A stretch of DNA of 64,000 nt from Shinella zoogloeoides. GTDB lineage: Bacteria > Pseudomonadota > Alphaproteobacteria > Rhizobiales > Rhizobiaceae. Position 1 is the first letter of the stretch. Each line of letters starts with the position of its first letter. A program made the position numbers and the translations under genes. Shown one piece after another: positions 23,800 through 33,287 of this stretch. The notes below the pieces were generated by a model that did not search any database, was not told where the DNA came from, and saw nothing but the letters and a program-made list of their open reading frames with translations. The stretch covers positions 62,001 through 126,000 of the forward strand of contig NZ_QNUJ01000008.1 in assembly GCF_003574625.1 (NCBI RefSeq). The letters are read 5' to 3'.

Positions 23800-24261
23800 T
23801 CAGCCGGGGCCTTTCAGCCGCTTCTCGATCAGCATCTTCAGGAACTCGCGAACGTCCCGGTAGGATGCCAGGATCTGCTCGCGCGTGCCGGTGGCGACCG
23901 TCGGATCGGGCGTCGGCCAGTACATCACGTCGACGGCCATGGAGCGCGTGAGCTCGAGGGCGGCATGGTGCGCCTCCGGGGCGAGCGTGACGATGAGGTC
24001 GAAGTAATCGTCCTCCAGCTCGTCGAGCGAATGGGGCGCATGGCGGCCGAGCGAAAGGCCGACCTCGCCGAGCACCGCGTCGACGAAGGGATCGCGCTCG
24101 CCGGGGCGCACGCCCGCCGAGGCGACATAGGTGCCGGGCAGGAGGCTGCGGGCGATCGTCTCGGCCATCGGCGAGCGCACAGCATTCATGCGGCACATGA
24201 AGAGGATCGAACGGGGCGTTCGCGGCCGGGCGTCCTGCACTGCCGGGAAGGCACCCTCCAT
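23800..24261 (-). CDS. Low-molecular-weight protein-tyrosine-phosphatase family protein
   Basis: A 153-residue LMW-PTP/arsenate-reductase-fold protein. The catalytic P-loop is C23-x5-R29 (CRMNAVRS). The distal aspartate lies in WPTPDPTV rather than the classic DP dipeptide, as in rhizobial relatives. Substrate is unknown: tyrosine phosphatase and thioredoxin-coupled arsenate reductase share this fold. It begins four bases after the UPF0262 stop, in the hisD-UPF0262-phosphatase operon. Confidence 0.85.
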   Translation of the reverse strand: MEGAFPAVQDARPRTPRSILFMCRMNAVRSPMAETIARSLLPGTYVASAGVRPGERDPFVDAVLGEVGLSLGRHAPHSLDELEDDYFDLIVTLAPEAHHAALELTRSMAVDVMYWPTPDPTVATGTREQILASYRDVREFLKMLIEKRLKGPG

Positions 24262-24265
24262 CCGC

Positions 24266-24742
24266 TCACCCGCGCCAGTAGAGAACGCAGACGAGCGTGA
24301 ACAGGCGCCGGGCCGTGTCGAAATCGAAACGGATCTTGCCGGAAAGCCTGTCCATTAATGTCTGCGATCCCTCGTTATGGATGCCGCGCCGGCCCATGTC
24401 GATCGCCTCGATCTGGCTTGGCGTGGCCGAGCGGATCGCCTGGTAGTAGCTCTCGCAGATCAGGAAGTAATCCTTCACGATGCGGCGGAAGGGCGTCAGC
24501 GAGAGGATATGGGTGGCGACTGCCTCGCCGGCCTCCGTGCGGATCGCGAAGACCAGCTTGGAATCGAGAAGCGAGATGTGCAGGCGGTAAGGGCCGCCAG
24601 CATGGCCGATCGGCTCGAAGGTGTTTTCCTCGATGAGGTCGAAGATGGCAACGGCACGCTCGTGCTCCACATCCGGCGTGGCCTGGCCGATCGTATCGTC
24701 CAGCACCACGTCGCAGAGGCGAAAGCTGCCCTTCGTGCCCAT
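24266..24742 (-). CDS. UPF0262 family protein
   Basis: A 158-residue protein of a family confined largely to alphaproteobacteria, with the conserved stretches [21 protein letters not shown] and [22 protein letters not shown]. Function unknown. It follows hisD by three bases and precedes the phosphatase, a gene order conserved in rhizobia, which supports the taxonomic assignment. Confidence 0.9.
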   Translation of the reverse strand: MGTKGSFRLCDVVLDDTIGQATPDVEHERAVAIFDLIEENTFEPIGHAGGPYRLHISLLDSKLVFAIRTEAGEAVATHILSLTPFRRIVKDYFLICESYYQAIRSATPSQIEAIDMGRRGIHNEGSQTLMDRLSGKIRFDFDTARRLFTLVCVLYWRG

Positions 24743-24745
24743 GCC

Positions 24746-26044
24746 TCACGTCTCCATGTTGAGCCGGATGGCGACGGAACGGGCGTGGGCGCCGAGCCCT
24801 TCGGCTTCGGCGAGCGTGACGGCGGCGGGGCCGAGGGCGCGAAGCTGGTCGGGGCCGAGGCGCAGGATCGACGTGCGCTTCATGTAGTCGAGCACCGAAA
24901 GACCCGAGGAGAAGCGCGCGGAGCGGGCGGTCGGCAGCACATGGTTGGAGCCGCCGACATAGTCGCCGATGACCTCCGGCGTATGGCGGCCGACGAAGAT
25001 GGCGCCGGCGTTGCGGATTGCCGGCAGCAGGGCGTCGGGATCGGCGGTGGCGATCTCCAGATGCTCGGCGGCGATGCGGTTTGCCAGCGGCACGGCCTTT
25101 TTGAGATCGGGCACGAGAATGGTCGCACCGAAATCGCGCCAGCTTGCAGCGGCCGTCTCCGAACGCGCCAGCGTCTTGAGCTGGCGCTCGACGGCGGCCT
25201 CGACGGCATCGGCAAGGGCAGGGCTGTCGGTGACGAGGATCGACTGGGCGCCGACATCGTGCTCGGCCTGGGCGAGAAGGTCGGCGGCGAGCCAGTCCGG
25301 ATCGTTGTCGCTATCTGCGATGATGAGGACTTCCGAGGGACCGGCGATCATGTCGATGCCGACCGTGCCGAAGACCTGGCGCTTGGCGGCGGCGACGAAG
25401 GCATTGCCGGGGCCGGTGATCTTGGCGACGGGGGCGATGGTCTGCGTGCCATAGGCGAGCGCGGCGACGGCCTGTGCACCGCCGATGCGGTAGATCTCGT
25501 CGACGCCGGCAATGCGCGCGGCGGCGAGCACGGCGGGGTTGATCTCGCCTTCCTTGGCCGGCACCACCATGACGATGCGCGGAACGCCGGCGACCTTGGC
25601 CGGCACGGCGTTCATCAGAACCGAACTCGGATAGCTCGCGGTGCCGCCCGGAACATAGAGGCCGACGGCGTCGATGGCTGTCCAGCGCGAGCCGAGGCCG
25701 ACGCCGATATCGTCCTCGTAGATGTCGTCCTTCGGCATCAGGCGGGCATGGTGCTTCTCGATGCGCTGGGCGGCGAGCTCGAGCGCGGCGATGATCTTCG
25801 GATCGACGGCGTCATAGGCCGCCTCGATCCCCTCCAGCGACACGCGCATGGAGGTGGTCGAAAAATCGAGGCCGTCGAACTTCTTCGTATAGTCGGCGAG
25901 CGCCTTGTCGCCGCGGGCGCGCACATCGTCGATGATGGTGCGAACGATGGCGTTGACGTCCTCGGAGACCTCGCGCTTGGTGGTCAGGAAGGCAGCGAAC
26001 CGGCTTTCGAAATCGCTGCTCTGGTAGTCAAGTCTGATCGCCAA
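24746..26044 (-). CDS. hisD: Histidinol dehydrogenase
   Basis: Zinc- and NAD-dependent enzyme carrying out the last two steps of histidine synthesis, histidinol to histidine. Characteristic stretches are LYVPGGTASYPSSVLMNAVP, GNAFVAAAKRQVFG and IAGPSEVLIIAD. Family length (about 430 residues) and the N-terminus AIRLDYQSSDFE point to a TTG start at 26044 (432 residues). The frame is also open to an ATG at 26131, but that adds an unconserved stretch overlapping the DUF2948 stop. The start is therefore moderately uncertain. Confidence 0.93.
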   Translation of the reverse strand: MAIRLDYQSSDFESRFAAFLTTKREVSEDVNAIVRTIIDDVRARGDKALADYTKKFDGLDFSTTSMRVSLEGIEAAYDAVDPKIIAALELAAQRIEKHHARLMPKDDIYEDDIGVGLGSRWTAIDAVGLYVPGGTASYPSSVLMNAVPAKVAGVPRIVMVVPAKEGEINPAVLAAARIAGVDEIYRIGGAQAVAALAYGTQTIAPVAKITGPGNAFVAAAKRQVFGTVGIDMIAGPSEVLIIADSDNDPDWLAADLLAQAEHDVGAQSILVTDSPALADAVEAAVERQLKTLARSETAAASWRDFGATILVPDLKKAVPLANRIAAEHLEIATADPDALLPAIRNAGAIFVGRHTPEVIGDYVGGSNHVLPTARSARFSSGLSVLDYMKRTSILRLGPDQLRALGPAAVTLAEAEGLGAHARSVAIRLNMET

Positions 26045-26091
26045 GTCGCAAGTTCCCGTCGTCTCCCGGCGAAAAGCGCCGGACCAATGCC

Positions 26092-26529
26092 TTAAACCGC
26101 CGGATGGCGGGGTTTCAAGCTGGTTTCCCATGCTCCGCCGGTATCTGCAAGCTGAACTTCGACGCATTCCACATCGAGGGCGACGGAAGCATTGCCGGAG
26201 AGCACGAGTTCGAGCGTGCCGTCCGGGCCCTCGCCCTTCTGGGCGAAGTTCACGGCGAGGAGAGAGAAGACGCTTTCCTTGTCCTTGCGGTCGATACCGA
26301 GGGAGCGCACGGCGGTGACGCGCTTGAAGGCGATGACCGCGCGACGGCGCTCGAAGCTCTTGCCGCGCCCGCCGGCCTTTTCCCAGACGAAGCGGTTGAC
26401 GACGACCGAAAAGACATGGTGGCGGGCGTCATAGGCAAGGCCGTCGGTCTTGAAGACCGCGTCCTGCAGGTGGGCCGAGACGACGGAGAGGTCTTCCGTG
26501 TCGAGGGCGAGCAGTTTCAGGCTGTCCAT
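26092..26529 (-). CDS. DUF2948 family protein
   Basis: A 145-residue protein beginning MDSLKLLALDTEDLSVVSAHLQ, typical of the alphaproteobacterial DUF2948 family that lies between murA and hisD. Function unknown. The start at 26529 follows a GGAAGGACGC ribosome site. No membrane segment. Confidence 0.9.
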   Translation of the reverse strand: MDSLKLLALDTEDLSVVSAHLQDAVFKTDGLAYDARHHVFSVVVNRFVWEKAGGRGKSFERRRAVIAFKRVTAVRSLGIDRKDKESVFSLLAVNFAQKGEGPDGTLELVLSGNASVALDVECVEVQLADTGGAWETSLKPRHPAV

Positions 26530-26623
26530 TGTGCGTCCTTCCCGCGGATATGCGGCATCTCGAAGTGTCAACCACGAGATAGGACGGCGCGCGGCGGACT
26601 GCAACTCCGCCGCGCGCAGAAGC

Positions 26624-27916
26624 TTAGTCGCTGACGCGTTCGACGATCGCACCGCAGCGCGTGAGCTTTTCTTCCAGCCGCTCGAAGCCTCGGTCGAGAT
26701 GGTAGACGCGCGAGACCATTGTCTCGCCTTCGGCGGCAAGGCCGGCGATGACGAGCGAGACGGAGGCGCGCAGATCCGTCGCCATGACGGGCGCGCCGCG
26801 CAGGCGCTCGACGCCTTCGATCTTGGCCGTCTGGCCGGAGAGCGAGATCTTCGCGCCGAGACGGGCAAGCTCCTGCACATGCATGAAACGGTTTTCGAAG
26901 ATCGTCTCGGTGATGTGCGAAATGCCGTTCGACTTGGTCATCAGGCCCATGAACTGCGCCTGGAGGTCCGTCGGGAAGCCCGGGAAAGGATCGGTCACGA
27001 CATCGACCGGCTTGATGCCGCCGCCGTTGCGCACGATGCGGATGCCGCTTTCCGTCGAGGTGATCTCGGCGCCGGAACGGCGGATCGCTTCGAGTGCGGT
27101 GTCGAGCAGGGAGGCTTCCGTGCCTTCCAGAACGACGTCGCCGCCCGTCATGGCGACGGCCATGGCATAGGTGCCGGTCTCGATGCGATCAGGCAGCACG
27201 CGGTGGCGCGCGCCGGAAAGCTGGTCGACGCCTTCGATGGTGATGGTGGAGGTGCCGGCGCCGGAAATCTTCGCGCCCATGGCGTTGAGGCACTTGGCGA
27301 GATCCTGCACTTCAGGCTCGCGGGCGGCGTTGCCGATCACGGTCGTGCCGCGGGCAAGGGTCGCCGCCATCATCATGACATGCGTCGCGCCGACGGAAAC
27401 CTTCGGGAAGCTGTAGCGCGCGCCGATCAGGCCGCCTTCGGGCGCCGTCGCCTCGACATAGCCGCCGTCGATCTCGATCTTCGCGCCGAGCGCGGCCAGC
27501 GCCTCGATGAAGAGGTCGACCGGACGCGTGCCGATGGCGCAGCCGCCCGGCAGCGAGACGCGGGCCTTGCCTTCGCGGGCGAGCAGCGGGCCGATGACCC
27601 AGAAGGAGGCGCGCATCTTCGAGACCAGCTCGTAGGGGGCGGTCGTATCGACGATGTTGCGCGAGGTGAAGTGGACGGTGCGCGAATAGCCTTCGCCCTG
27701 GCGCTCGCGGCGGCCGTTGACGGAGATGTCGGCGCCGTGGTTGCCGAGGATGCGGATGAGCTGCTCGACGTCGGCAAGATGCGGCACGTTTTCCAGCGTC
27801 AGCGTGTCGTCGGTGAGGAGCGAGGCGATCATCAGCGGCAATGCGGCATTCTTGGCGCCGGAGATCGGGATGATGCCCCGAAGCTCATTGCCGCCTACAA
27901 TCCTGATACGATCCAT
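26624..27916 (-). CDS. murA: UDP-N-acetylglucosamine 1-carboxyvinyltransferase
   Basis: First committed step of peptidoglycan synthesis: transfer of enolpyruvate from PEP to UDP-GlcNAc; target of fosfomycin. 430 residues. [11 protein letters not shown] carries the N-terminal lysine, [14 protein letters not shown] contains the active-site cysteine, and the C-terminal [14 protein letters not shown] is conserved. The fosfomycin-sensitive Cys is retained. First gene of the minus-strand housekeeping run. Confidence 0.96.
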   Translation of the reverse strand: MDRIRIVGGNELRGIIPISGAKNAALPLMIASLLTDDTLTLENVPHLADVEQLIRILGNHGADISVNGRRERQGEGYSRTVHFTSRNIVDTTAPYELVSKMRASFWVIGPLLAREGKARVSLPGGCAIGTRPVDLFIEALAALGAKIEIDGGYVEATAPEGGLIGARYSFPKVSVGATHVMMMAATLARGTTVIGNAAREPEVQDLAKCLNAMGAKISGAGTSTITIEGVDQLSGARHRVLPDRIETGTYAMAVAMTGGDVVLEGTEASLLDTALEAIRRSGAEITSTESGIRIVRNGGGIKPVDVVTDPFPGFPTDLQAQFMGLMTKSNGISHITETIFENRFMHVQELARLGAKISLSGQTAKIEGVERLRGAPVMATDLRASVSLVIAGLAAEGETMVSRVYHLDRGFERLEEKLTRCGAIVERVSD

Positions 27917-28082
27917 GCGTGACTACGGGCCGTGCCCGCCTTTCCTAGTGAGTATAGGCTTTCGGAGATGGCGGCTTCTTAGAGCATCGCGATCGAAAAA
28001 TGAAGACCGTGCCGGCCGCATGGTTATTTGCGCCCGGTTCCGGAAACCGTCCCCCGTAGCCTTCATGATGAAGACATCCCGA

Positions 28083-28271
28083 CTAACCGTCCGATTCGTC
28101 TTTTTTTGCGGCAGGAAGACCCACCGTCTCGTCCGCATCGCCCGCGCGCCGGGCGCGCGCCTGCTGCTTGCGGCGCTGCAGATTGTCCCGCAGCGTCTTC
28201 GCCAGCCGCTCGGCCCGAAGCTCCGCTTCCGTCCTGATCTTCCGGCTTTCCGTCTCGTCTTTCCCGCTCAT
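28083..28271 (-). CDS. Small conserved basic protein (62 residues)
   Basis: Highly charged protein (TEAELRAERLAKTLRDNLQR then RRKQQARARRAGDADE). It is probably a single long helix and is similar in feel to small proteins found next to murA in rhizobia. Function unknown. The ATG at 28271 has an AGAAGGG ribosome site; the frame continues upstream without one. Confidence 0.65.
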   Translation of the reverse strand: MSGKDETESRKIRTEAELRAERLAKTLRDNLQRRKQQARARRAGDADETVGLPAAKKDESDG

Positions 28272-28352
28272 ATCCCTTCTCATAATGAAATCCGCACCCC
28301 GAAAAAAGCGCCGCCCATATCAGATTTGTTACGATAATCGCGATTTGGCCGC

Positions 28353-28381
28353 TTGCACTGCCCGATCACCTGTGGCAATAG
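28353..28381 (+). promoter_or_regulatory. Candidate promoter of tRNA-Thr
   Basis: TTGCAC (28353-28358) and CAATAG (28376-28381) separated by 17 bp, ending 38 bp before the tRNA. The -10 is weak. Confidence 0.4.
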
Positions 28382-28418
28382 GCCCTCGCTCACGCGGAAC
28401 AGCCCTGTTTCGCAAGAT

Positions 28419-28493
28419 GCTGCTATAGCTCAGGGGTAGAGCACTCCCTTGGTAAGGGAGAGGCCGAGAGTTCAAATCTCTCTAGCAGCACCA
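28419..28493 (+). tRNA. tRNA-Thr (GGT)
   Basis: 75-nt tRNA including encoded CCA. The acceptor stem GCTGCTA pairs with TAGCAGC; the anticodon arm is CTCCC-TTGGTAA-GGGAG giving anticodon GGT; the T-arm is GAGAGTTCAAATCTCTC. It is a single gene, not in a cluster. The following 266 bases to the next gene contain only a small TGCACGG/CCGTGCA hairpin. Confidence 0.96.
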
Positions 28494-28759
28494 TTTTTCT
28501 CCCTGATAAATCGGCACTTGCGCGCATTTTTGTCATGCGGCGGCCTCGCGTCTCAATGCATGCACAAGCAACCTAGGGCGTGAACTGCACGGACTCAGCC
28601 GTGCAAACCTCTCGCAGTCCGTTCCGATCTGTTTCACATCGATATACAATCGGCTAACCGTCCCAATTCCTGGCGCATGGATTACTGGATGATGCCGACA
28701 TAATGCGGGAGACGAGGATTGCGGCGGAAAGTCGAGCGTAAGGAGACGAACAATTGCGT

Positions 28760-28861
28760 ATGATGATCGCCATCGCCTGTATCCTGATCTCCGGCCTAAC
28801 CCTGACGAACTGCGCAGGGCGCCAGTGCAGCGATTGGCCGGGGACGTGCATAATTCAGTGA
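28760..28861 (+). CDS. Tiny Cys-containing lipoprotein-like peptide (33 residues)
   Basis: ATG at 28760 after AAGGAGACG. The peptide has a hydrophobic signal (MMIAIACILISGLTL), a lipobox-like TNC and a short tail with two further cysteines (AGRQCSDWPGTC). The -1 residue Asn is not the usual Gly/Ala, so lipidation is uncertain. It resembles small Rz1-like or entericidin-like lipoproteins in size only. It stands alone between tRNA-Thr and the AraC gene; function unknown. Confidence 0.5.
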   Translation: MMIAIACILISGLTLTNCAGRQCSDWPGTCIIQ

Positions 28862-28885
28862 TGGGCGCGCGCGCTGGCGCAGGCG

Positions 28886-29884
28886 TCAGGTCGCGATCTT
28901 TCCAGTCTCTCCTGCGCTTGTCGCCACCTTCTTGCGCGTCATGCCCGGCGGTTCTCCGACGATGCGTTTGAAGGCTCGGGCGAAGGCGGCTTGGGAGCTG
29001 AAGCCGAGGCGGCGGGCGGCGGTGTCTATGGTGAGTTTGTCGCGGCGGAACCATTGCTCGGCTAGGCGCATGCGTAAGGCGAGGACGTAGCGCTGCGGGG
29101 TGACGCCGGTTACCTCGACGAAGCGCTTGGCGAAGACGGAGCGGGAGCTGCCCATTTCCCGGGCCATGTCGGCGAGCGTCCAGTTGCGGCCGGGTTCGCG
29201 GTGGAGGGCGGCGATGACGCGGCCGAGCCGCGGGTCGCGCAGGGCCTCGATCCAGCCCGTGGCGTCGCCGCAGCCGCATTCCACCCAGCCGCGCACGATG
29301 GAGGCGGCGATGACGTCGGCAAGGCGCGCGAGGATGCCGGCGGAGCCGACGCGTTCCTCGGCCATTTCCCGTTCCATGGCGGCGAGCAGCGGCATCAGCT
29401 CCGGCTGGCGGCCGATCAGCGCGCCGACGGACATGACCTGCGGCATCAGGCCGACCAGCGGATGCAGTGTGTCGAGTTCGAATTCCATGCGGCCGGTGAA
29501 GATGAGGACGTCGTTTTCCCGGTTGGTCTCCTTGACGCAGGCCTCCACAGCCGCGACGTCCGAGCACAGCGGCTTTCGCGTATAGCTCTCGTAATCGCGG
29601 ATCGTGACGTTCGCGGCGGTGACGATCTCGTGCATCTCGCCGCGCGGCAGGAGCACGGCATCGCCGCAGCAGAGCTCTCGCTGGATCTGCCCGGGCGCGC
29701 GCAGGAAAACGTTGCCGCGAGCGATGAAGTGGAAACGGGCTTCCGCCCGCACGGGAAAGCGGATGCCGAAGGGCGGGCTGAGTTGGAGCCGGCCGTAGCT
29801 GGCACCGCGCAGGCGCATGCCCATCAGGAGCTCGCTGACGGGGTCATGCGCATTTTTCGATGGGTCGGACGATCGATCAAACAT
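28886..29884 (-). CDS. AraC-family transcriptional regulator (cupin sensor)
   Basis: A 332-residue regulator. The N-terminal cupin-type effector domain is about residues 10-190 (HFIARGNVFLRAPGQIQREL). The C-terminal double helix-turn-helix covers about 225-325, including WTLADMAREMGSSRSVFAKRF and AARRLGFSSQAAFARAFKRIVG. Cupin_6-type AraC proteins usually sense a small molecule and activate a divergent exporter or oxidoreductase. It is divergent from the MFS exporter with only a 78-bp gap, so it probably controls it. The ATG at 29884 is the first standard start; a TTG further upstream is in frame. Confidence 0.9.
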   Translation of the reverse strand: MFDRSSDPSKNAHDPVSELLMGMRLRGASYGRLQLSPPFGIRFPVRAEARFHFIARGNVFLRAPGQIQRELCCGDAVLLPRGEMHEIVTAANVTIRDYESYTRKPLCSDVAAVEACVKETNRENDVLIFTGRMEFELDTLHPLVGLMPQVMSVGALIGRQPELMPLLAAMEREMAEERVGSAGILARLADVIAASIVRGWVECGCGDATGWIEALRDPRLGRVIAALHREPGRNWTLADMAREMGSSRSVFAKRFVEVTGVTPQRYVLALRMRLAEQWFRRDKLTIDTAARRLGFSSQAAFARAFKRIVGEPPGMTRKKVATSAGETGKIAT

Positions 29885-29962
29885 TGCGGATAAAATGGCA
29901 TTGTGCGTCTTGTGTTTCAACCCACTTCTGGAGCACGCACTGCAACAGGAAAGGGATGGCAG

Positions 29963-31153
29963 ATGACGGATGCAACAATCGTGGCGGCGGAGAGCGAGGC
30001 GGATGCGCCCCCCGCCTGGGGCGCGGTCCTCGCGATGACGCTCGGCGTGTTCGGGCTGGTGGGCGCGGAGTTCCTGCCGGCGAGCCTGCTGACGCCGATG
30101 GCGGCGGACCTGCGCATCTCCGAGGGCATGGCCGGGCAGGCGGTGACGGCGACGGCCGCCGTCGCGCTGGTGACGAGCCTTCTCATCACCGTGGTGACGC
30201 GCAGGCTCGACCGGCGGCTTGTGCTCGTCGGGCTTTCGGTCCTGCTGATCTTCTCGAACCTTCTGGTCGCGATGGCGTCGAACCTTCCCATGCTGCTCGT
30301 CGGCCGTGTGCTGCTCGGCATGGCGCTCGGCGGCTTCTGGACGCTATCGGCGGCGACGATGATGCGGCTGGTGCCGGAACCCTATGTGGCCAAGGCCCTG
30401 TCGGTGATGTTCCTCGGCGTGTCGGCGGCGACGGTCTTCGCCGCGCCCGTCGGCAGCTATGTCGGCGACATCGTCGGCTGGCGGAATGTCTTCCTCGGCG
30501 CTGCCGTGCTCGGCGCGATCGCGCTCGTCGTGCAGCTTGCCACGCTCCCCTCGCTGCCGCCGCGCGGCCATTCGCGCTTCGGCACGCTCGTGGAGGTGCT
30601 GGCGCGGCCGGGCGTGGGTTTCGCGATGTTCGCGATCCTGCTCGTCTTCACCGGCCATTTCGCCTTCTTCACCTATATAAGGCCCTTCCTCGAAACGGTA
30701 ACGGGGGTCGGCGTCGAGGGTGTCGCGGCCGTGCTGCTCGGCTTCGGCGTCGCCACCTTCTTCGGCAATTATCTCGGCGCGGTGCTGCTCGAACGCTCCA
30801 TGCGCTTCACGCTCGCGATCATGCCGGTCGTGATGGCCGTGCTGGCGCTGTCGCTCTCGGCCTTCGGCGGCAATCTTGCGGGCGATGCGGCCATGGTCGC
30901 GCTCTGGGGCCTTGCCTTCGGCGCGGTGCCGGTCGCCTGGTCGACCTGGATCACCCGGGCAGTACCGGACGAAGCGGAAAGCGCCGGTGGCCTCTTCGTC
31001 GCGGCGATCAACTTCGCCATCGCGACGGGGGCGGCAGCCGGCGGAGCGCTGTTCGACGCGAGCGGCGTTGCGAGCGTCTTCGTCGCAAGCGGCGTCGTGC
31101 TGATCCTTGCCGCGCTGACCATCGTCTCGGCCGTCCGCACTCGCCCGGCATGA
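29963..31153 (+). CDS. MFS transporter (arabinose efflux/AraJ-like)
   Basis: Twelve-helix major facilitator of 396 residues. It starts with a short cytoplasmic tail and helix 1 (VLAMTLGVFGLVGAEFLPASL), then the loop 2-3 arginine pattern TRRLDRRLVLVG of the DHA1 efflux group. NVFLGAAVLGAIALVVQLAT marks the second half of the N-domain. Probably exports a sugar or drug-like compound. The ATG at 29963 is chosen because the upstream 20 codons overlap the promoter region shared with the AraC gene. Confidence 0.9.
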   Translation: MTDATIVAAESEADAPPAWGAVLAMTLGVFGLVGAEFLPASLLTPMAADLRISEGMAGQAVTATAAVALVTSLLITVVTRRLDRRLVLVGLSVLLIFSNLLVAMASNLPMLLVGRVLLGMALGGFWTLSAATMMRLVPEPYVAKALSVMFLGVSAATVFAAPVGSYVGDIVGWRNVFLGAAVLGAIALVVQLATLPSLPPRGHSRFGTLVEVLARPGVGFAMFAILLVFTGHFAFFTYIRPFLETVTGVGVEGVAAVLLGFGVATFFGNYLGAVLLERSMRFTLAIMPVVMAVLALSLSAFGGNLAGDAAMVALWGLAFGAVPVAWSTWITRAVPDEAESAGGLFVAAINFAIATGAAAGGALFDASGVASVFVASGVVLILAALTIVSAVRTRPA

Positions 31154-31243
31154 CCACAGGCGGCGGCTCCGGCGAGCCGCCGCCACTATTCGGTGGCGCG
31201 AAAACCCGATATTGCGGAAGGATCGCTTCACCGGGGACATTTC

Positions 31244-31924
31244 ATGGATTTCATGCGCCTGCTGCAGTCGCTGGAGGAACTGCTCTACGAGCTGGCATCC
31301 TGGCTCGTCTTCTATCCGGTGACGCTCTGGCGCACGCTCACCCGTCCGCGCGACATGATGCGCTATGCCGACAGCGAGCTGGGCGATACGCTCGAAAAGC
31401 GCTATACGGATACGCTGAGCCCGCCGCTCTTCCTGCTCCTGACCCTCCTCTTCGCCCACGGACTGGAACTGGCGCTGATCGCCCATCGGGACGACGGCAT
31501 GCTGCCCGCCCTGCTGCGGGACGATGCGAACCTGCTGATCTTCCGCGCCTTCCTCTTCAGCATCTTCCCGCTGCTGATGGCGGTGCAGCTTCTGAGGCGG
31601 GCCGGCCTTGCGCTCGATCGCGAGACGCTGAAGGCCCCGTTCTACAGCCAGTGCTACGTCGCGGCGCCCTTCGCCTTCGGCTTCAGCGCCGGCATGAACA
31701 TCATGCGGGCCGGCCGTCACGAGATGATCGTCGCGGGCGGCGCGATCGCGCTGCTTTCGCTGCTCTGGTATTTCGTCGTGGAGGTTCGCTGGTTCCGGCA
31801 CGACCTCGGGATCGGGCGCTTCCTGGCGCTCTGGCTCGTGGTGCGGACGGTACTGGCGGCTTTCGCGCTGGTCGTTCTGGCCAGTTTGGCTCTCTCCTAT
31901 GGACTGGGAAGCGGCCCGCACTGA
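31244..31924 (+). CDS. Integral membrane protein (permease-like, unknown)
   Basis: A 226-residue protein with an amphipathic N-terminal region (FMRLLQSLEELLYELASWL) and about four to five membrane helices (PPLFLLLTLLFAHGLELAL, LIFRAFLFSIFPLLMAVQLL, MIVAGGAIALLSLLWYFVV and a C-terminal pair). The N-terminal RTLTRPRDMMRYADSEL resembles Yip1-like membrane proteins of rhizobia. Function unknown. It follows the MFS gene by 90 bases. Confidence 0.75.
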   Translation: MDFMRLLQSLEELLYELASWLVFYPVTLWRTLTRPRDMMRYADSELGDTLEKRYTDTLSPPLFLLLTLLFAHGLELALIAHRDDGMLPALLRDDANLLIFRAFLFSIFPLLMAVQLLRRAGLALDRETLKAPFYSQCYVAAPFAFGFSAGMNIMRAGRHEMIVAGGAIALLSLLWYFVVEVRWFRHDLGIGRFLALWLVVRTVLAAFALVVLASLALSYGLGSGPH

Positions 31925-31996
31925 TTGGGCTGTCATCTTCCATCCGTTTCGGTCTAGAACACCGGTCGACGAAACTGGAAGGAGCGTTGCTGCACG

Positions 31997-33151
31997 ATGA
32001 CGAAGGCTGGAGATTTTTCGCGGGGAACGTTTGTCGGGCGCGTCTGGCGGCCGGATATGCAGGGGCCGGCGGTCGTGGCGCTGCGGGCCGGCAAGCTCTA
32101 TGACATCACCTCCGGGGCCGCGCCTACCATGCGGGACCTGCTGGAGGCTGACGATCCGGCAGCGATCGTCCGCGCGGCCGGAGGTGAAGACCTCGGCGCG
32201 CTCGATGCGGTGCTGGAAGCCTCGGTCGAAGGCGCCGGCGATCTCTCCCGGCTCCATCTGCTCGCGCCCTGCGATCTCCAGGCGGTGAAGGCCTGCGGCG
32301 TCACCTTCGCCCGCTCGATGATCGAGCGCGTGATCGAGGAGAAGGCGGCGGGCGATCCGGCGCTGGCGGAGAAGATGCGCACGCGCGTCACGGCCATCAT
32401 CGGCGACAGCCTGCGCGACCTGAAGGCGGGTTCGGAAGCCGCCGCGAAGGTCAAGGCCGCGCTGATCGAGGAAGGCGTCTGGTCGCAATATCTCGAAGTC
32501 GGCATCGGGCCGGATGCGGAGGTCTTCACCAAGGCCCCGGTGCTTGCCGCCGTCGGCTGGGGCGCGTCCGTCGGCTTGCACCCGATCTCCAGATGGAACA
32601 ATCCGGAGCCGGAGGTCGTGCTCGCCGTCGACAGCGCCGGCCGCGTCAAGGGCGCGACGCTCGGCAACGACGTCAATCTGCGCGACGTCGAGGGCCGTTC
32701 GGCGCTGCTGCTCGGCAAGGCGAAGGACAACAATGCCTCCGCCGCCATCGGCCCCTTCATTCGCCTCTTCGACGAGACCTATTCCATCGAGGACGTGCGC
32801 AAGGCCGATCTCGATCTCCTGATCGAAGGCGAGGACGGCTTCGTGCTGAAGGGCCGCAGCACCATGCGCGAGATCAGCCGCGACCCACTCGACCTCGTTT
32901 CCCAGACCATCGGCCGGCATCACCAGTATCCGGACGGCTTCATGCTGTTCATGGGCACGCTGTTCGCGCCCGTCGAGGACCGCGACGCGCCGGGGCAGGG
33001 CTTCACCCACAAGATGGGCGACCGGGTGACGATCTCCAATGCGGAACTCGGCGCGCTGGTCAACACCGTGCGCCTTTCCACCGAATGCCCGCCATGGACC
33101 TTCGGTGTCTCCGCGCTGATGCGCAACCTCTCTTCGCGCGGCCTTCTCTGA
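31997..33151 (+). CDS. Fumarylacetoacetate hydrolase (FAH) family protein
   Basis: A 384-residue FAH-superfamily enzyme. The metal site is visible as the E-x-E of NNPEPEVVLAVDSAGRVKG followed by the aspartate in GNDVNLRDVEG, and the C-terminal GDRVTISNAELGALVNTV is the usual end. The relatively long N-terminal domain resembles 2-keto-3-deoxy sugar acid dehydratases and hydrolases (arabinonate pathway type). It has its own leader and is separated from the leucine operon by 136 bases, so a role in leucine breakdown is not implied. Confidence 0.85.
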   Translation: MTKAGDFSRGTFVGRVWRPDMQGPAVVALRAGKLYDITSGAAPTMRDLLEADDPAAIVRAAGGEDLGALDAVLEASVEGAGDLSRLHLLAPCDLQAVKACGVTFARSMIERVIEEKAAGDPALAEKMRTRVTAIIGDSLRDLKAGSEAAAKVKAALIEEGVWSQYLEVGIGPDAEVFTKAPVLAAVGWGASVGLHPISRWNNPEPEVVLAVDSAGRVKGATLGNDVNLRDVEGRSALLLGKAKDNNASAAIGPFIRLFDETYSIEDVRKADLDLLIEGEDGFVLKGRSTMREISRDPLDLVSQTIGRHHQYPDGFMLFMGTLFAPVEDRDAPGQGFTHKMGDRVTISNAELGALVNTVRLSTECPPWTFGVSALMRNLSSRGLL

Positions 33152-33287
33152 GGCAATCGCAAATCCGCGATCGGCGGCCCGGAAATTAAGGGGCCGCTCC
33201 TCCCAATCCCCGCCAAAGCGACTACATTAGGAGAGTGGCTTTCGTGGAGGAGGGCCGCAGGCCGCGCGGCCGCGAGGGAGGATCGAC

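Noticed and set aside
23800-24261. Arsenate reductase proper
   Set aside because: The C-x5-R fold is shared with tyrosine phosphatases and no ars genes lie nearby; only the broad family is stated.
24266-26095. Long plus-strand open frame across hisD
   Set aside because: Mirror of hisD and UPF0262 codons; no motif or ribosome site.
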